Source of the DNA: Nicotiana tabacum | Lineage: Eukaryota; Streptophyta; Magnoliopsida; Solanales; Solanaceae | Length of the DNA stretch: 64,000 nucleotides | Direction: 5' to 3' | NCBI RefSeq assembly: GCF_000715075.1 | Contig: NC_134102.1 | Span: 96,241,766 to 96,305,765, forward strand | In this document: piece after piece, positions 25,801 through 41,259 of the stretch | Layout: every line of letters starts with the position of its first letter | How positions within the stretch are numbered: the first letter of the stretch is position 1 | Translations under genes and position numbers: made by a program | The notes under the pieces: model-generated | What the model saw: the letters and a program-made list of their open reading frames with translations, nothing else | Databases searched by the model: none | Told to the model about the DNA's origin: nothing

Positions 25801-27363
25801 CAGCTTAGCATACTTACCAGTAGTAGAGAGGCCTTTAGACTTGGATGTTCAGGCCTTGGCCAACCAGTTTGTTAGATTGGATGTTTCCGAGCCGAGCCGA
25901 GTTTTGGCTTGTGTGGTTTCTCATTCTTCTCTGTATGATTGTATCAGGGAGCGTCAGTATGATGGCCACTATCTGATTAACCTTAAGGACACAGTTCAGC
26001 ACAGTGATGCCAAGGAGGTGACTATTGGAGATGACAATGTATTACTAATGCAAGGCAGGCTATGTGTGCTTAATGTAGATAGTCTGCGTGAGTTTATTCT
26101 CCAGGAAGCACACAGTTCGTGGTACTCCATTCAACTAGGTGCCGCAATAATGTATCAGGACTTGAGACAACATTATTGGTAGAGGCGGATGAAGAAAGAC
26201 ATAGTGGAATATGTAGCTCGGTGCCTAAATTGTCAGCGGGTGAAATATGAGCATGAAAGACCGGGTGGATTGCTTCAGAAGTTAGAGATTCCATAGTGGA
26301 AATGGGAGCGAATCACTATGGATTTCGTTGTTGGGCTCCCATGGACTCAGAAGAAGTTCGATGTAGTTTGGGTGATTGTGGATAGATTGACCAAGTCAGC
26401 TCATTTCATTCTTGTGGTTACTACTTACTCTTCGGAGCAGCTAGCTCAGGTTTACATTCGCGATATTGTTAGGTTTCATGGCATACCGGTATCTATCATC
26501 TCTGACCATGGTACACAGTTTACATCACGGTTCTGGATGGTTGTACATCGAGAGTTGGGTAATCTTATGGAGTTGAGTATAGCATTTCACCCTCAGATGG
26601 ATGGATAGTTCGAGCGCACTATCCAGATACTGGAGGATATGCTTCGTGCGTGAGTGATAGATTTGGGGGGTGCATGGGATCAGTTCTTACCACTTGCAGA
26701 GTTTTCATACATCAACAGCTATCAGTCGAGCATTCAGATCGCTCCGTATGAGGCCTTGTATGGTAGGCAGTGCCAGTCTCCAGTAGGTTGGTTCGAACCG
26801 AGTGAGGCTAGGGTATTGGGTACAAACTTGGTTCAGGATGCCTTAGAAAAGGTTAAATGGATTCAGGATCGACTTTGTACAGCCCAATCTAGACAAAAAG
26901 GTTATGCGGATCGGAAGGTTCGTGATGTTGCATTCATGGTTGTTGAGCGGGTCTTGCTCTGGGTTTCGCCTATGAAGGGTGTGATGAGGTTCGGGAAGAA
27001 GGGCAAGTGGAGCTCTAGGTATATTGGGCCTTTTGAGATTCTTGAGGGAGTTGGAGATGTGGCTTACAGACTTGCACTACCACCTAGACTCTTTGCAGTT
27101 CATCTAGTGTTCCATGTTTCCATGCTCCGAAAGTATCATGGCGATCCATATCATGTGTTAGACTTCAGCTCAGTCCACTTGGACAAGGATCTATCTTATG
27201 TCGAGGAACCAATGGTCATTTTGGACAGACATGTTAGAAAACTAAGATCAAAGAACATAGCTTCAGTGAAGGTGAAGTAGAGAGGCCAGCCAAACGGAGA
27301 AGCTACTTGGGTGACTGAGCGAGAGATGCAAAGCAAATATCCACACCTATTTGAGACTCCGGG
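25801..27363 (+). pseudogene. Integrase with C-terminal chromodomain
   Basis: All in the RNase H frame. The zinc-binding module ends with VARCLNCQRVKYEHERPGG (about 26214-26270). The catalytic core has Asp in [12 protein letters not shown] (26381-26383), Asp in IISDHGTQFTS (26504-26506) and Glu in FERTIQILEDM (26612-26614), right after a stop at 26606. Stops also lie at 26180, 26294 and 26651. The C-terminal part has the conserved GPFEILEGVGDVAYRLALPP and VFHVSMLRKYHGDP, then a chromodomain with SKNIASVKVK-stop-RGQP..EATW..E...KYPHLF (27237-27354). Chromodomains direct chromoviral insertion to modified chromatin. Confidence 0.9.
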
Positions 27364-27400
27364 TATAATTCTAAACCCTTTCAAGGACGTACATTTGTTT

Positions 27401-27413
27401 AAGAGGGGGAGAA
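27401..27413 (+). other. Polypurine tract
   Basis: AAGAGGGGGAGAA directly before the 3' LTR, the primer for plus-strand DNA synthesis. It fixes the LTR start at 27414. Confidence 0.85.
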
Positions 27414-30345
<2,932 letters not shown>

Positions 30346-31411
30346 TGTAACGATCCGACTTGTTGTTTTGAAGATTTACGCTCCTTCCAACTATTTAAAG
30401 TCTTGAATAGCTTCATATGATGTATTATGACGTGTGAATCATCGGTTTTGATTTTTAAGTGTTTCAAGATTAGTTCGGAAAAATAAATTCCATGTTGGAA
30501 GCCTTAAGTTGAAAGTGATGACCAAATTTGACATTTTAGTATTTGACCTCGGATTTAAATTTTGATGGTTCCAATAGGACCAGATGGTGATTTTTGACTT
30601 GGGTGTATGCCCAGATTTGCATTTGGATAGGTCTAGAAGGTTTCAACATTAATTGGTGAAAATTGAAAATATTAAGTGAAAAGGTTTCTTAATTTGCACA
30701 ACACCTACCTTTGAATGGGTATAACTCTCATAATGTGAAGATATTTTCCAAGAATTTTGAACCTAGATTGTATCCCTTTGAGTCTAGTTTCTAACACATC
30801 AAGTCGTTCGTCATTTGGATATTCCTACTAAAAGTTATGATCAAATTAACAAAGTTAGATCAACCAGTTATTTTGGCGGACAGCGAAATGAGGGTGACTT
30901 CGCCAGACCGGGCGCAGATCCTGTCTTCTCTTGCATACGGTAGACAGCGATGTGAGGGTCACTTCGCCAGACCGGGCGCGGGACACCTCCAGCTCTTGTT
31001 AAGCCAATTCGGGGCTCATTTTCCCCATTTCATTTGGACGAATTTTGGAGCTCTTCTCCAATCTCTCGAGACCACCAACTCCCCTCTTCTTCAAGGTAAG
31101 CAATCCCCCTTTTTCGTGGTGTGAAATTCCATCATTTCTACACTAGTATTGTTGAAATCCACACATAAAATACTTAGATCTTCAAGAAATGTTTTCAAGA
31201 ACTTAAAGGAGGATTTTGCAAGATTTCTTCCAAAAGGTAATCCTACATCCTTAGACTTACATGTATGGATATATTATGGGAAAATGACTATGAATTAAGT
31301 ATTAGAACTTATGGTATGGTTATTGGAAGCCATATGTTCCCAATTTAAATACATAACCATTGTAGAGATTGAAAGGTGATTATTTGATGGAATTTTATTG
31401 ATTCCCTAGTC
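30346..31411 (+). repeat. LTR-III fragment (5' part)
   Basis: Starts TGTAACGATCCGACTTG and follows the sequence of the minus-strand LTR at 4644-10925, without the solo LTR found there. It contains a GC-rich block (30880-30990) with two copies of CTTCGCCAGACCGGGCGC. It breaks off at about 31411 where CACTA-type sequence starts. No primer site or internal region follows. Confidence 0.8.
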
Positions 31412-31527
31412 GGTCGGTTTCGTCATTAAATTAATATTTTAAAATTGACATAACGGCCGAATTCGGTCGGTATTTGTGAGGTCAAACGGTCAAACATTTT
31501 TTTAACATTAACGACCGAAAGCGGTCG
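31412..31527 (+). mobile_element. CACTA subterminal fragment (probable 5' part)
   Basis: Three partly palindromic words, GTCGGTCGG, GGCCGAATTCGGTCGG and CGACCGAAAGCGGTCG, lie within 116 bp. They are the same motif that fills the 3' subterminal zone at 44338-44820. A terminal CACTA sequence is not present at the left edge, so the tip is lost. I infer that this and 41843-44836 are one element split by the nested LTRs in between. Confidence 0.6.
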
Positions 31528-32201
31528 TATCACGACTCAAAATCCATCAACGGTCGTGATGGCGCCTAACATCACTGTCAAGCAAGCCAACAATAAAAGT
31601 TTAACTTAATTATTCCTTTTAATATTTTGACATCAAATTTTTTTTTACCTTCAATTAATAATCAGAGATAAAATTTACAAAGTAAATGATATAATTTTCG
31701 CAACTAAAATACTGAAAAACTCATAAGTACCCCAAACATCTGGTGTCACAAGTGCATGAGCATCAACTAGGAAGTAAAATAAATACAACATCTATCCGGA
31801 ATATAAATTAGACAGGAAAAATATAAATAACCCTAGAGGAGTCTCTCTTGGCTGTGGATCGTAACCTGAAATGCAGCTCGCAGCAAGTCCCCACATCATC
31901 CGTGCCTCCGTTCCCAAAGGACCACCGGACATAAAAGTTCCTGCACAAAAATGTGCAGCAAGTGTAGTATGAGTATGTATATCCACATGTACCCAGTAAG
32001 TATATAGCCTTAACCCCAGAGGAGTAGTGACGAGGGGTCGACATCGACACTCACTAGTGGTCCAATAATATCAAGTACAGTAAGGAGGTGAACAAATATG
32101 AGGCAAAGTAAATAAATTAAATAAACAACTGTAAATTTGTGGTACAATTATCCTCCTTACAATAAACTCAAGCTCTTAATTAGCAATTCCTCCTCAACCG
32201 G

Positions 32202-32202
<1 letters not shown>

Positions 32203-32241
<39 letters not shown>

Positions 32242-32260
32242 GGTGTGTGTGTGTGTGTGT
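32203..32260. repeat. Self-complementary (AC)n(AT)n(GT)n microsatellite
   Basis: About 15 AC, five AT and nine GT repeats in a row. The AC and GT arms are complementary and can fold into a hairpin. It lies at the LTR-II position where the copy at 8749 has (CT)n(AT)n(GT)n. Confidence 0.9.
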
Positions 32261-32615
32261 AATGGACCTCACCAAATAGGTTGTTAAAATTCGAATCAGG
32301 GAAAGACTCATATATACTCTGGCTTCTTACCAAATATTACACACGATTCCATGAGGATATTTTTATAGAAATGCCGAAGCGTACGACCCGATCCAACATA
32401 AATAATAAAATGTGCATTGACGAGGGTCGAACGGCACGAACTATAGATGCATCTATTAAACTGCCGAGGCGAACGACCCGCTCCCATGAGAGTGTGGTAC
32501 ATAAAGCATGCTGAGGCGAACGGCCCGATCCCTTTATAATAAGAAGTACATAATCCTACCGAGGAGAACAGTCCGATCCCATTAGAATAAGGAGCTTTGA
32601 CGGGTCCTTGACCTC

Positions 32616-35600
32616 TGTAACGACCCGACTTGTCATTTTAAGAACTAGCATTCCATTCAGTGTCTTAAGACCTCGATCAGCTTTGTATTGTGTATGATGA
32701 CTTACGCGCGCGGCCGAGTTTGGTTTTCTGATGATTCGAGATTTAATTGAAAGAATAATATATTATTGTTTTGGAAGCTTAAATGAAAAGAGTTGACCGG
32801 AATTTGACTTTTGTGCAAACGACTCCGGAATAGAACTTTGATGGTTCCAATAGCTTTGTATTGTGATTTTGGACTTAGGCGTATGTCCGGAATTAGAGTT
32901 GGAAGTCCGTAGAATAATTCAGTGCATTTTGGCAAAATTAGAAAGTTGATGCTTGCTAATTATATTATTCTGTGTGCAGACGAGGACTATTAGTATGATG
33001 GATACAATTTGGATATGATAATAAGTGTATGAGGCATATTATAAGTGATGTGGGGTCTAAGGTGAGCCCTAAGTTTAAGTCAAGTTGGAAATTTTATGAT
33101 AGACTAAAGTTTCAAGTGCGTACGCACAAGATCAAACTTTAAAGGAGCATATCTACATACATGTAAAGATTTATGGGATGGATAACCTACCATATTAAAG
33201 CTCTTTGAGTTTAGTTTATAATTCTTCAGACCGTTCGTTATTTGGACACTCCTACAAGAAGTTATAACTAAATTACTAAAGGCTGGCAGAATGCAATTTT
33301 GCGGCCAATTCTACGGGCCGCAGAAGTGGTTATGCGACCGCAAAATGGTCGCAGACCTATCCAGTGAAGCCCATTTCTGGACATCAGTTTTTGGTGCATT
33401 GTGAGACCCGCATAACAATTTTGCGGTCCATTGTACGATCGCAGACCTGAGTTTGGAGGGTTAATTTTTCTATTTTCATAACCCGACCCCATTTTGATAA
33501 ATAGCCTTTGGGGCTTATTTTGGGGTATTTTTCTGAAGGTTTTAGAGAGACGTAAGAGCATTTTAGAGATAGAAGGAGGGATCCTAACATTCTAATCATC
33601 TAATCTTGCACCAATCTTCAAGAATCAAGGAAGCCAATCACAAGATCTTCATCTAAGAGGTAAGATTCAAACCCCTAGTCTTCAATTTCGAGTTTGGGGT
33701 AAAAGATGGGTGATTGGGGGTATGATTCTTGGGTGTACGAGTATTATGTATTTATGTTAGTACCAATAAGGTTGTGGGGATATTGTTGAGCTCAAATAAG
33801 TAAAGATTGGTTTATGGGATGAAAGAATCCACCATAGAAGAACCTTGAAATCATAATGTACACTTAGTGTTTGATGAAATGCTTAAATGAGGTGAACCCA
33901 CGAATATCTTCCTAATTATATTTCACTTTCGTTATGTTTCTAAATAGACTGAAGTTGCTAGGATTTCTGAAATATTGTAGTAATGTAAGGGAAGCTCAAG
34001 AAAGATTGGAGCCTTTCGGAGGTCAATTCACGTGAGAATGCTATTTTGGAATATCGGCCTAACTCCGATAAGATAAGTGTCTTGTCTAACTTTGTATGGG
34101 GTACACAACCTATACGTGGTATTTGACTGGTTAGGACCGTTAGACTCCTTTTATACAATTGTTTGTAAATATCTTGTTATGATTATATCTTTTGTTGTTA
34201 GAATTTTTGTACGTGCTTTAATTGAAATTGTTAGTACATGTTCCATCCTTGTTGTCAAGTTCACCCTTATATGCTAATTGTTGATTGTAGTCACTTGTTG
34301 AATTACTACTTATCTGCTATATGCATTGATTGTGGATGGTTATTACCTTGCTATTTGACTTCGTGAGCTATCGTGTAGCTTTTTCATTAATTGTGACTTC
34401 CTTGTGTAGACTCGTTATTCCTTATGATTTTATGGTACAGCGTAGTTGGTTGTAAATTAGTTGTTTAATTTGTGTTGCTTGAGGAGCGGGTTGCACGCCG
34501 CAACGGATGTGTTAAATGTTTAATTTGAGGAGCGGGTTGCACGCCGCAACAGATTTATTGAATGAATATATTGGAGGATCGGGTTGCACGCCTCAAATGA
34601 ATTTAAAATAAATATATTGGAGGATCGGGTTGCACGTCGCAACAAAATTTAATATGAATATATTAGAGGATCAAGTTGCACGCCGCAACGGAATTTAAAT
34701 ATGAAATTATTGTGATATTAAGGTTAATTCTGATTGTAATTCTCATGATGCATTCCATGTTGGGACGGTTATTGTGGTTTTTTAAATCACTTCATTATAT
34801 TTTGAAAATAATTAATTGACCGTTAATATATTAAAAATAGAGCAATATGGACTTCTTGTGTGAGTCATGCATCCTATGTGAAATGATAAGTTGTTGAAAG
34901 TTAGCAAATTTAAATGAAAGAATTTTCAAGAGGTTCTACTTGTCTGTATTTCAAAAATAAAACTCATATTTTATTCGGAGATTTACTAATCTAAATGGTG
35001 ATTATATTTCTACTCTAACTGGTATCTCAAATTTGATCATTATATTATTGTCATGTAATTTACGTAAAAATTATTATCACGTATTACTTTAATAAATCCC
35101 ATATTTATCTCGTTAAGATTTGATTGAGTGTCTTATTTGTATAAATACAATATTTTATCGGATATCATATATTTCTAAACTAATTTCTATTGATATTCTA
35201 TTTGTACAACCTATCAAATATTTTACCTTATTTAAATCCTAAATTGGATTAATAACTCATTAGACACTTTAGTATGTTCAAATTGGAATTGTATTTAATT
35301 GTGTTTAAATTATTCATCATTTCATGGTAAGGACGAGAGTAAGAGCACGATGGGTGATGTCGTGCCGTGTTTATATTATAGTTGTACTCTGACTGTGTTG
35401 TTGCTTAATTGCTTGATTGTTTGCTCGGTGTCATCCGTGTTATCATTGTTTTCATTGTTGAATTGAATGGGAAATTCTTCTACTATTGGCCTTATATTAA
35501 TATTCTTTCTTTGTTAGCTTTATGTAACCTATTGTACAGGTTTATATGTCTGATAGGTGTCTTGACCTGGCCTTGTCACTACTCTACTGAGGTTAGGCTT

Positions 35601-36037
35601 GAAACTTACTGGGTACCGTTGTAGTTTACTCATGCTACGCTTCTACACATCTTTTTGTGCAGATCTAGGTACCTCAGTGTTGTTGATAATCTTACTAATT
35701 GATCGGACATTGTTGTGGAGACTTAAGGTATACCTGTTGTCACATTTGCAGGCCTCAGAGTCACCTTCTGATATTTTCCTGCACTGTCGATTCTATTCTA
35801 GAATAGTTGTATTTAGAGATTTTCTCGTAAATTCTGTAGAGCTTGTGACTTGTACTACCGGTTTTGGGAATTGTATTAAATTTCTACTTCATATTTATTC
35901 CAGATATTTGGTTGATCTATTATAATTTCAACTGAACGGTTAAAAATGGCTAAGATTTATTCTTATGTTGGCTTGCCTAGCAAGTGAAATGTTAGGCGCC
36001 ACCACGGCCCCGAAGGTGGGAATTTCGGGTCGTGACA
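32616..36037 (+). mobile_element. Solo LTR-IV
   Basis: 3422 bp, from TGTAACGACCCGACTTGTC to GGGTCGTGACA, with no internal region. Flanks are ACCTC (32611-32615) and ACCCC (36038-36042), a target duplication with one change, and LTR-II continues on both sides. It contains a GC-rich block with TGCGGTC words (33290-33450), a 46-bp tandem array (34480-34705) and the common hairpin (35643-35662). No gene seen. Confidence 0.85.
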
Positions 36038-36470
36038 ACCCCACTCACGAATAAACGTGTGAGTTGTAATTCCTTTAACAAAAATCTTTCAAAGAATATA
36101 TATATCACGGAAATATGTCGTAAGAGGAGTAGAATTATTCGGTGACTAATCATGAACTCGTGAAGTCTCTACAATAGCAAGTCTATTCTCAAGTAGTAAT
36201 GTAAAACAGAGGAATTTAATAGGCGAGAGACTGCTCAAATTGTACAGCTATAGCATGATGTGAACCTAAGCCTACCGGGACAATAACATGAATGTAGTTT
36301 ACGTACGGTCTCTCGTCACCTCGCACGTACGTAGCCACCACAACAAGTAGCACACATCAATATACAACATATAGGGGTAATTTCCCCCTCACAGAATTAG
36401 ACATGAGACTTACCTAGCTCCGAAGTTCCGTAACCGGCTCCAACGCCGCTCTAACACCTCAAACCGGTGC
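34370..36470. repeat. Segmental duplication, copy 1
   Basis: From ATCGTGTAGC at 34370 to AAACCGGTGC at 36470, this matches 39135-41259 across two different LTR families, covering the 3' half of LTR-IV plus the neighbouring LTR-II. The duplication therefore happened after LTR-IV had inserted. Differences include one extra unit of the tandem array in copy 2. Confidence 0.85.
34480..34705 (+). repeat. 46-bp tandem array with a GTTGC/GCAAC hairpin
   Basis: Five units; the core GTTGCACGCCGCAAC occurs at 34490, 34536, 34583 (mutated), 34629 and 34675, giving a 46-47 bp period. Each core is a 5-bp stem with an ACGCC loop. The units also share GGAGGATCGG and an AT-rich tail. Confidence 0.85.
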
Positions 36471-36999
36471 TACAAGTCATAAGCAGGTTTAGTAGAGTCT
36501 TGCGGATCAGTATGGAGACATATGTACTTATCTTCAAGAGGCTACGTAAACTATTAAGAAATTTTACTTCCTTCATTCCTTGTCGCGCGGTATTGATTCA
36601 GCATGAAACATATATCTCACATTCCTTTGCATCCACTCGTGTATGGCATTGCACACTCTGTATCAACTGTGCGCTAACAGTATATGATATCGCGAATTGA
36701 CTACGAGGGAGCCAGGTATGCCTAACATTATCTCAACGTGTGATTCTGACCGAAGATGCCAATGTATTGAAAGATCACTCAGTGAATAATGTGGGGTTAC
36801 AACAGACCTTGGCATCTGGTTGATTTGTACGAGCTGTGAAGGTTAATATGATGGGTCATAGGACATTGTGACCTATGACGTCGCGCCAAATAGGGGAGTC
36901 CACTATCAATGGACGGATTGCGGAGTCAATATGTTAATATGACGTGGTTCATGGCAGGATTTGTCTGTATGGAGCTCTACTTTTGTGATGATTATGTAT
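36471..36999 (+). pseudogene. Leader / 5' internal fragment of an LTR-A type element
   Basis: Matches 52345-53094 of the complete element, with several deletions: GTCATAAGCAGGTTTAGTAG, GACTACGAGGGAGC and TCTGTATGGAGCTCTAC are shared words. It represents the stretch between primer site and gag capsid. There is no open frame worth calling. It is joined without spacer to LTR-II on both sides. Confidence 0.75.
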
Positions 37000-39134
37000 T
37001 GTCCCGACCCAAAATCCATTAAAGGTCGTGATGGCACCGAACCCCGATGTCAGGCAAGCCAAAAAATAATTACTTAATTTGGTTCTCATTTATAACAATT
37101 TTAAAATCATATTTCCTTCAATTAAATAGTAAATGATAGAATTTACAGTGTAAATAATAATATTTTTAATAATTTCAATACATGACAACCCCTAATCACC
37201 CCAAAACTCGGTGTAACAAGTGCATGAGCATCAACTAGCAATGTAAAATAAAATACAACATCTCTCCGGAATACAAATTGGACAGGAGAAAAAATATATT
37301 AATACTCTGAAGAAGACTCTGCTGGTTGTGGATCGTAGTATAGAGTGCAGCTCACCTAATTCCCCGCTATAACCGTGCCTCTGCACCCACAGGGCCACTA
37401 GACATATATGTACCTGCACGAATATGCAGCAAGTGTTGTATGAGAACGTAAATCAATGCGTACCCAGTAAGTATCCCGCCTAACCTCGAAGAAGTAGTAA
37501 CGAAGGGTCGGCTTCGACACTTTCTATGGGCTAAATCAAATGCCAATGATATAATTTAGCATAGATTACGTAGAGCGGCTGCAACCTCAATATCATGAAA
37601 TAAGTAAACAATTCTTTTCTTAATAAGAAATTTCCAAATTTATTTTTCATCGTTTATCATTTTGTATCTCAGGCCATTGAAGCAATATCAATTATCATAA
37701 ATTCCAAAGAAAACAATTCAATCATGCGCAAATCATGCTGAGGTCGTACGACCCGATCCAACATAAATATTTAAACTATGCACTGTCGAGGGTCGAACGA
37801 CGCAAGTCATAGATGCATCTATCTACTACTGAGGCGTTCGAGCCCGCTCCACAAAAGAGAAAACACATTAAACAACCAATTGAAGATTTATTAAGGGGCA
37901 AATATTTCAAGAATTTCAAATTCCCATTTAACGGTCAAGTAAATGAAGTTTAACCCTTTTTTTCTTTTACAATTCCTTTATCGAGTTTCTAAATATTTTA
38001 AACAATTAATTTAACAAGTAGGGCACAACATCGCAAGTACAAAATGATATGGGTCCTAGACTACCCGGACATAAGTATAATGGTAGCTACGCACGGACTC
38101 TCGTCACCTCGTGCGTACGTAGCCGCCACAAATAGAAGCACATAAAGATTCTATTTACCTATGGGGTTAATTCCCTCTTACAATATTAGAAAGGAGACTT
38201 AACTCGCTCCGACGTTTCATAGCCGGCTCCCAAGCCTTTCCAACAACTCAAATCAATGCTCAATCCTCCAAAACTAATCAATAAATGTGTAAACCCAAAA
38301 ACATATAGTGTAATACTCACAATAATTTGATTTAAACAAATTTCCAACTCCGCTCGAAAAGTTGATAAAACCACCCTCGGCCCACATGCCCGAATTTCGA
38401 ATATTTTCAAAGATAAACTTTACCCATAACATCACGAACTAAAATATATAATTTATTCTCACTTTAATGGCCAAATTTTTGTCAAAATCCAAAAATACCA
38501 AATTCTAGGTTTTGTACCAAAAATCCCACAAGTTTTACTAATTTCCATGTTTAAATCTTTATACAAACCATGTATTTAACCTATAACAAGTGAAAATCAC
38601 TTACCTTGTGTTGCTTGATGAAACCCTCCCTTTGAAACTCTCCAAAATCGCCCCAACCAAGTGAAAAATGGAAGAAAATGGGCCATGTTCCGTCTTTAAA
38701 ACAATATGCACAGTCGACCTTTCGCATATGTGGAACACCGGCCGCACCTGCGGCTCCGCCCCTGCGGAAACTCCATCGCAGGTGTGTTCCCTCCAAGCTA
38801 GGTGAAAACCGCTTTGGCGGTCCTCCACGCGCTTCTGCGCCTTTGCATATGTGGATGCCCTCTCGCATTCTCGTACCTGTGACACTTTATCGCCCAAACT
38901 GCACTTGCGTCCATTTTTTCGCCTTAGCGGTCACGCACCTACGGTCAAACTTGCACAGGTGCGATTACACAAGAACTGGTACACTTCATCCATTCCTTAA
39001 GTCCAAAACTTGGTCCGTTAACCATCCGGGACCCACCCGAGGCCTCCGGAACCTTAACCAAATATACCAACATGTCCCAAAACACATTACAAACTTAGTC
39101 GAGCCTTCAAATCACATCAAACAACACTAAAACC
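37000..39134 (-). repeat. LTR-II fragment (3' two thirds)
   Basis: Starts on the plus strand with TGTCCCGACCC (the 3' LTR end, minus strand) and follows the LTR-II pattern, including a decayed hairpin (37414-37429), GATCGGG/CCGAGG words (37740-37855) and a GC-rich block of TGCGG words (38700-38970). It breaks off at 39134 against the second duplication copy. No gene seen. Confidence 0.75.
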
Positions 39135-41259
39135 ATCGTGTAGCATTTTCATTAATTGTGACTTCTTTGTGTATACTCGTTATTCCTTATGATTTTGTGG
39201 TACACCGTAGTTGGTTGTTTAATTTGTCTTGCATGAGAAGCGGGTTGCACGCCGCAATGGATGTGTTAAATGTTTATTTGAGGAGCGTATTGCACGCGGC
39301 AACAGATTTATTGAATGAATATATTGGAGGATCGGGTTGCACGCCATAACGGAAATTAAAATGAATATATTGGAGGATCGGGTTACACGCCGCAATGGAA
39401 TTTAAAATGAATATGTTGGAGGATCGGGTTACACGTCGCAACGAAATTTAATATGAATATATTGGAGGATCGGATTGCACGCCGCAATAGAATTTAAATA
39501 TTAAATTATTGTGATATTAAGGTTAATTCCGATTGTAATTGTCATGATGCATTCCATGTTGGGACGGTTATTGTGATTTCTTAAATCACTTCATTATATT
39601 TTGAACATAATTAATTAACCGTCAATGTATACAAAATGAAACAATATGAACCTTTTGTGTGAGTCATGCATCCTATGTGATATGATAAGTTGTTAAAACT
39701 TAGAATATTTAAATGAAAGAATTTTCAAGAGGTTCTACTTGTGTGTCTTTCAAAAATAAAACTCATATTTTATTCGGATATTTAATAATCTAAATGGTGA
39801 TTATATTTCTACTCTAATTGGTATCTCAAATTTGATCATTAAATTATTGTCATGTAATTTACGTAAAAATTATCATTATGTATTACTTTAATAAATCCCA
39901 TATTTATCTCGTTAAGATTTGATTGAGTGTCTTATTTGTATAAATACAATATTTTATCGGATATCGTATATTTCTAAACTAAGTTCAATTGATATTCTAT
40001 TTGTATAACCTATCCGCTATTTTACCTTATTTAAATCCTAAATTGGCTTAATAACTCATTAGACACTTTACTATGTTCAAATTGGAATTGTATTTAATTA
40101 TGTTTAAATTATTCATCATTTCATGGTAAGGATGAGAGTAAGAGCACGATGGGTGATGCCATGCCGTGTTTATATTATAGTTGTACTCTGACTGTGTTGT
40201 TGCTTAATTGCTTGATTGTTTGCTCGGTGCCATCCGTGTTATCATTGTTTTTATTGTTGAATTGAATGGGAAATGTTTCTATTATAGGCCTTACATTGAT
40301 ATTCTTTCCTTGTTATCTTTATGTAACATATTGTACATGTTTATATGTCTGGTAGGTGTATTGACCTGGCCTTGTCACTACTCTACCGAGGTTAGGCTTG
40401 ATACTTATTGGGTACCGCTGTGGTGTACTCATGCTACGCTTCTGCACATCTTTTTGTGCAGATCCAGGTACCTCAGTGTTATTGATAATCTTACTAATTG
40501 ATTTGACATTGTTGTGGATAATTAAGGTATACCTGCTGTCATGTTCGCAGGCCTCAGAGTCACCTTCTGATATTTTCCTGCACTGTTGATTCTATCCTAG
40601 AACAGTTGTATTTAATAATTTTCTAGTAAATTCTGTAGAGCTTGTGACTTGTACTACCGGTTTTGGGAATTGTATTAAATTTCTACTTCATATTTATTCC
40701 AGATATTTGGTTCATCTATTATCTTTCAACTGAATGGTTAAAAATGGCTAAGAGTTATTCTAACGTTGGCTTGCCTAGCTGTTAGGCGCCATCACGGCCC
40801 CGAAGATGGAAATTTTTTGTCGTGACAACCCCACTCACGAATAAACGTGTGAATTGTAATTCCTTTAACAAAAACCTTTCAAAGAACATATATATCACGA
40901 AAAGATGTCGTAAGAGGAGTAGAATTATTCGGTGACTAATCATGAACTTATGAAGTCTCTACAACAGCAAGTCTAGTCTCAAGTAGTAATGTAAAACAGG
41001 GGAATTTAACAGGCGAGAGACTGCTCAAATTGTACAGCAATAGCATGATGTGACCTAAGCCTACCCGGACAATAACATTAATGTAGTTTACGTACGGTCT
41101 CTCGTCACCTCGCGTGTACGTAGCCAACACAACAAGTAGCACACATCAATATACAACATCTAGGGGTAATTTTCCCCTCAAAGAGTTAGACATGAGGCTT
41201 ACCTCAATCCGAAGTTCCGTAACCGGCTCCAACGCTGCACTAACACCTCAAACCGGTGC
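39135..41259. repeat. Segmental duplication, copy 2
   Basis: Second copy of 34370-36470. Its LTR-IV part runs from 39135 to 40827 (TCGTGACA end), then LTR-II on the minus strand. Beyond 41259 it continues along the expected LTR-II sequence, whereas copy 1 is interrupted at 36470. Copy 2 therefore shows the original neighbourhood on the right and copy 1 on the left. Confidence 0.85.
39237..39495 (+). repeat. 46-bp hairpin array, second copy with an extra unit
   Basis: About six units of the array also seen at 34480-34705, with cores near 39244, 39290, 39328, 39376, 39428 and 39474. More of them are mutated in the stem (for example GTTACACGCCGCAATGG). Confidence 0.75.

Noticed and set aside
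34480..34705. CRISPR-like array (regular repeats with a palindromic core)
   Set aside because: Repeats and the parts between them are both similar from unit to unit, there are no unique spacers, and the array lies inside a plant LTR.
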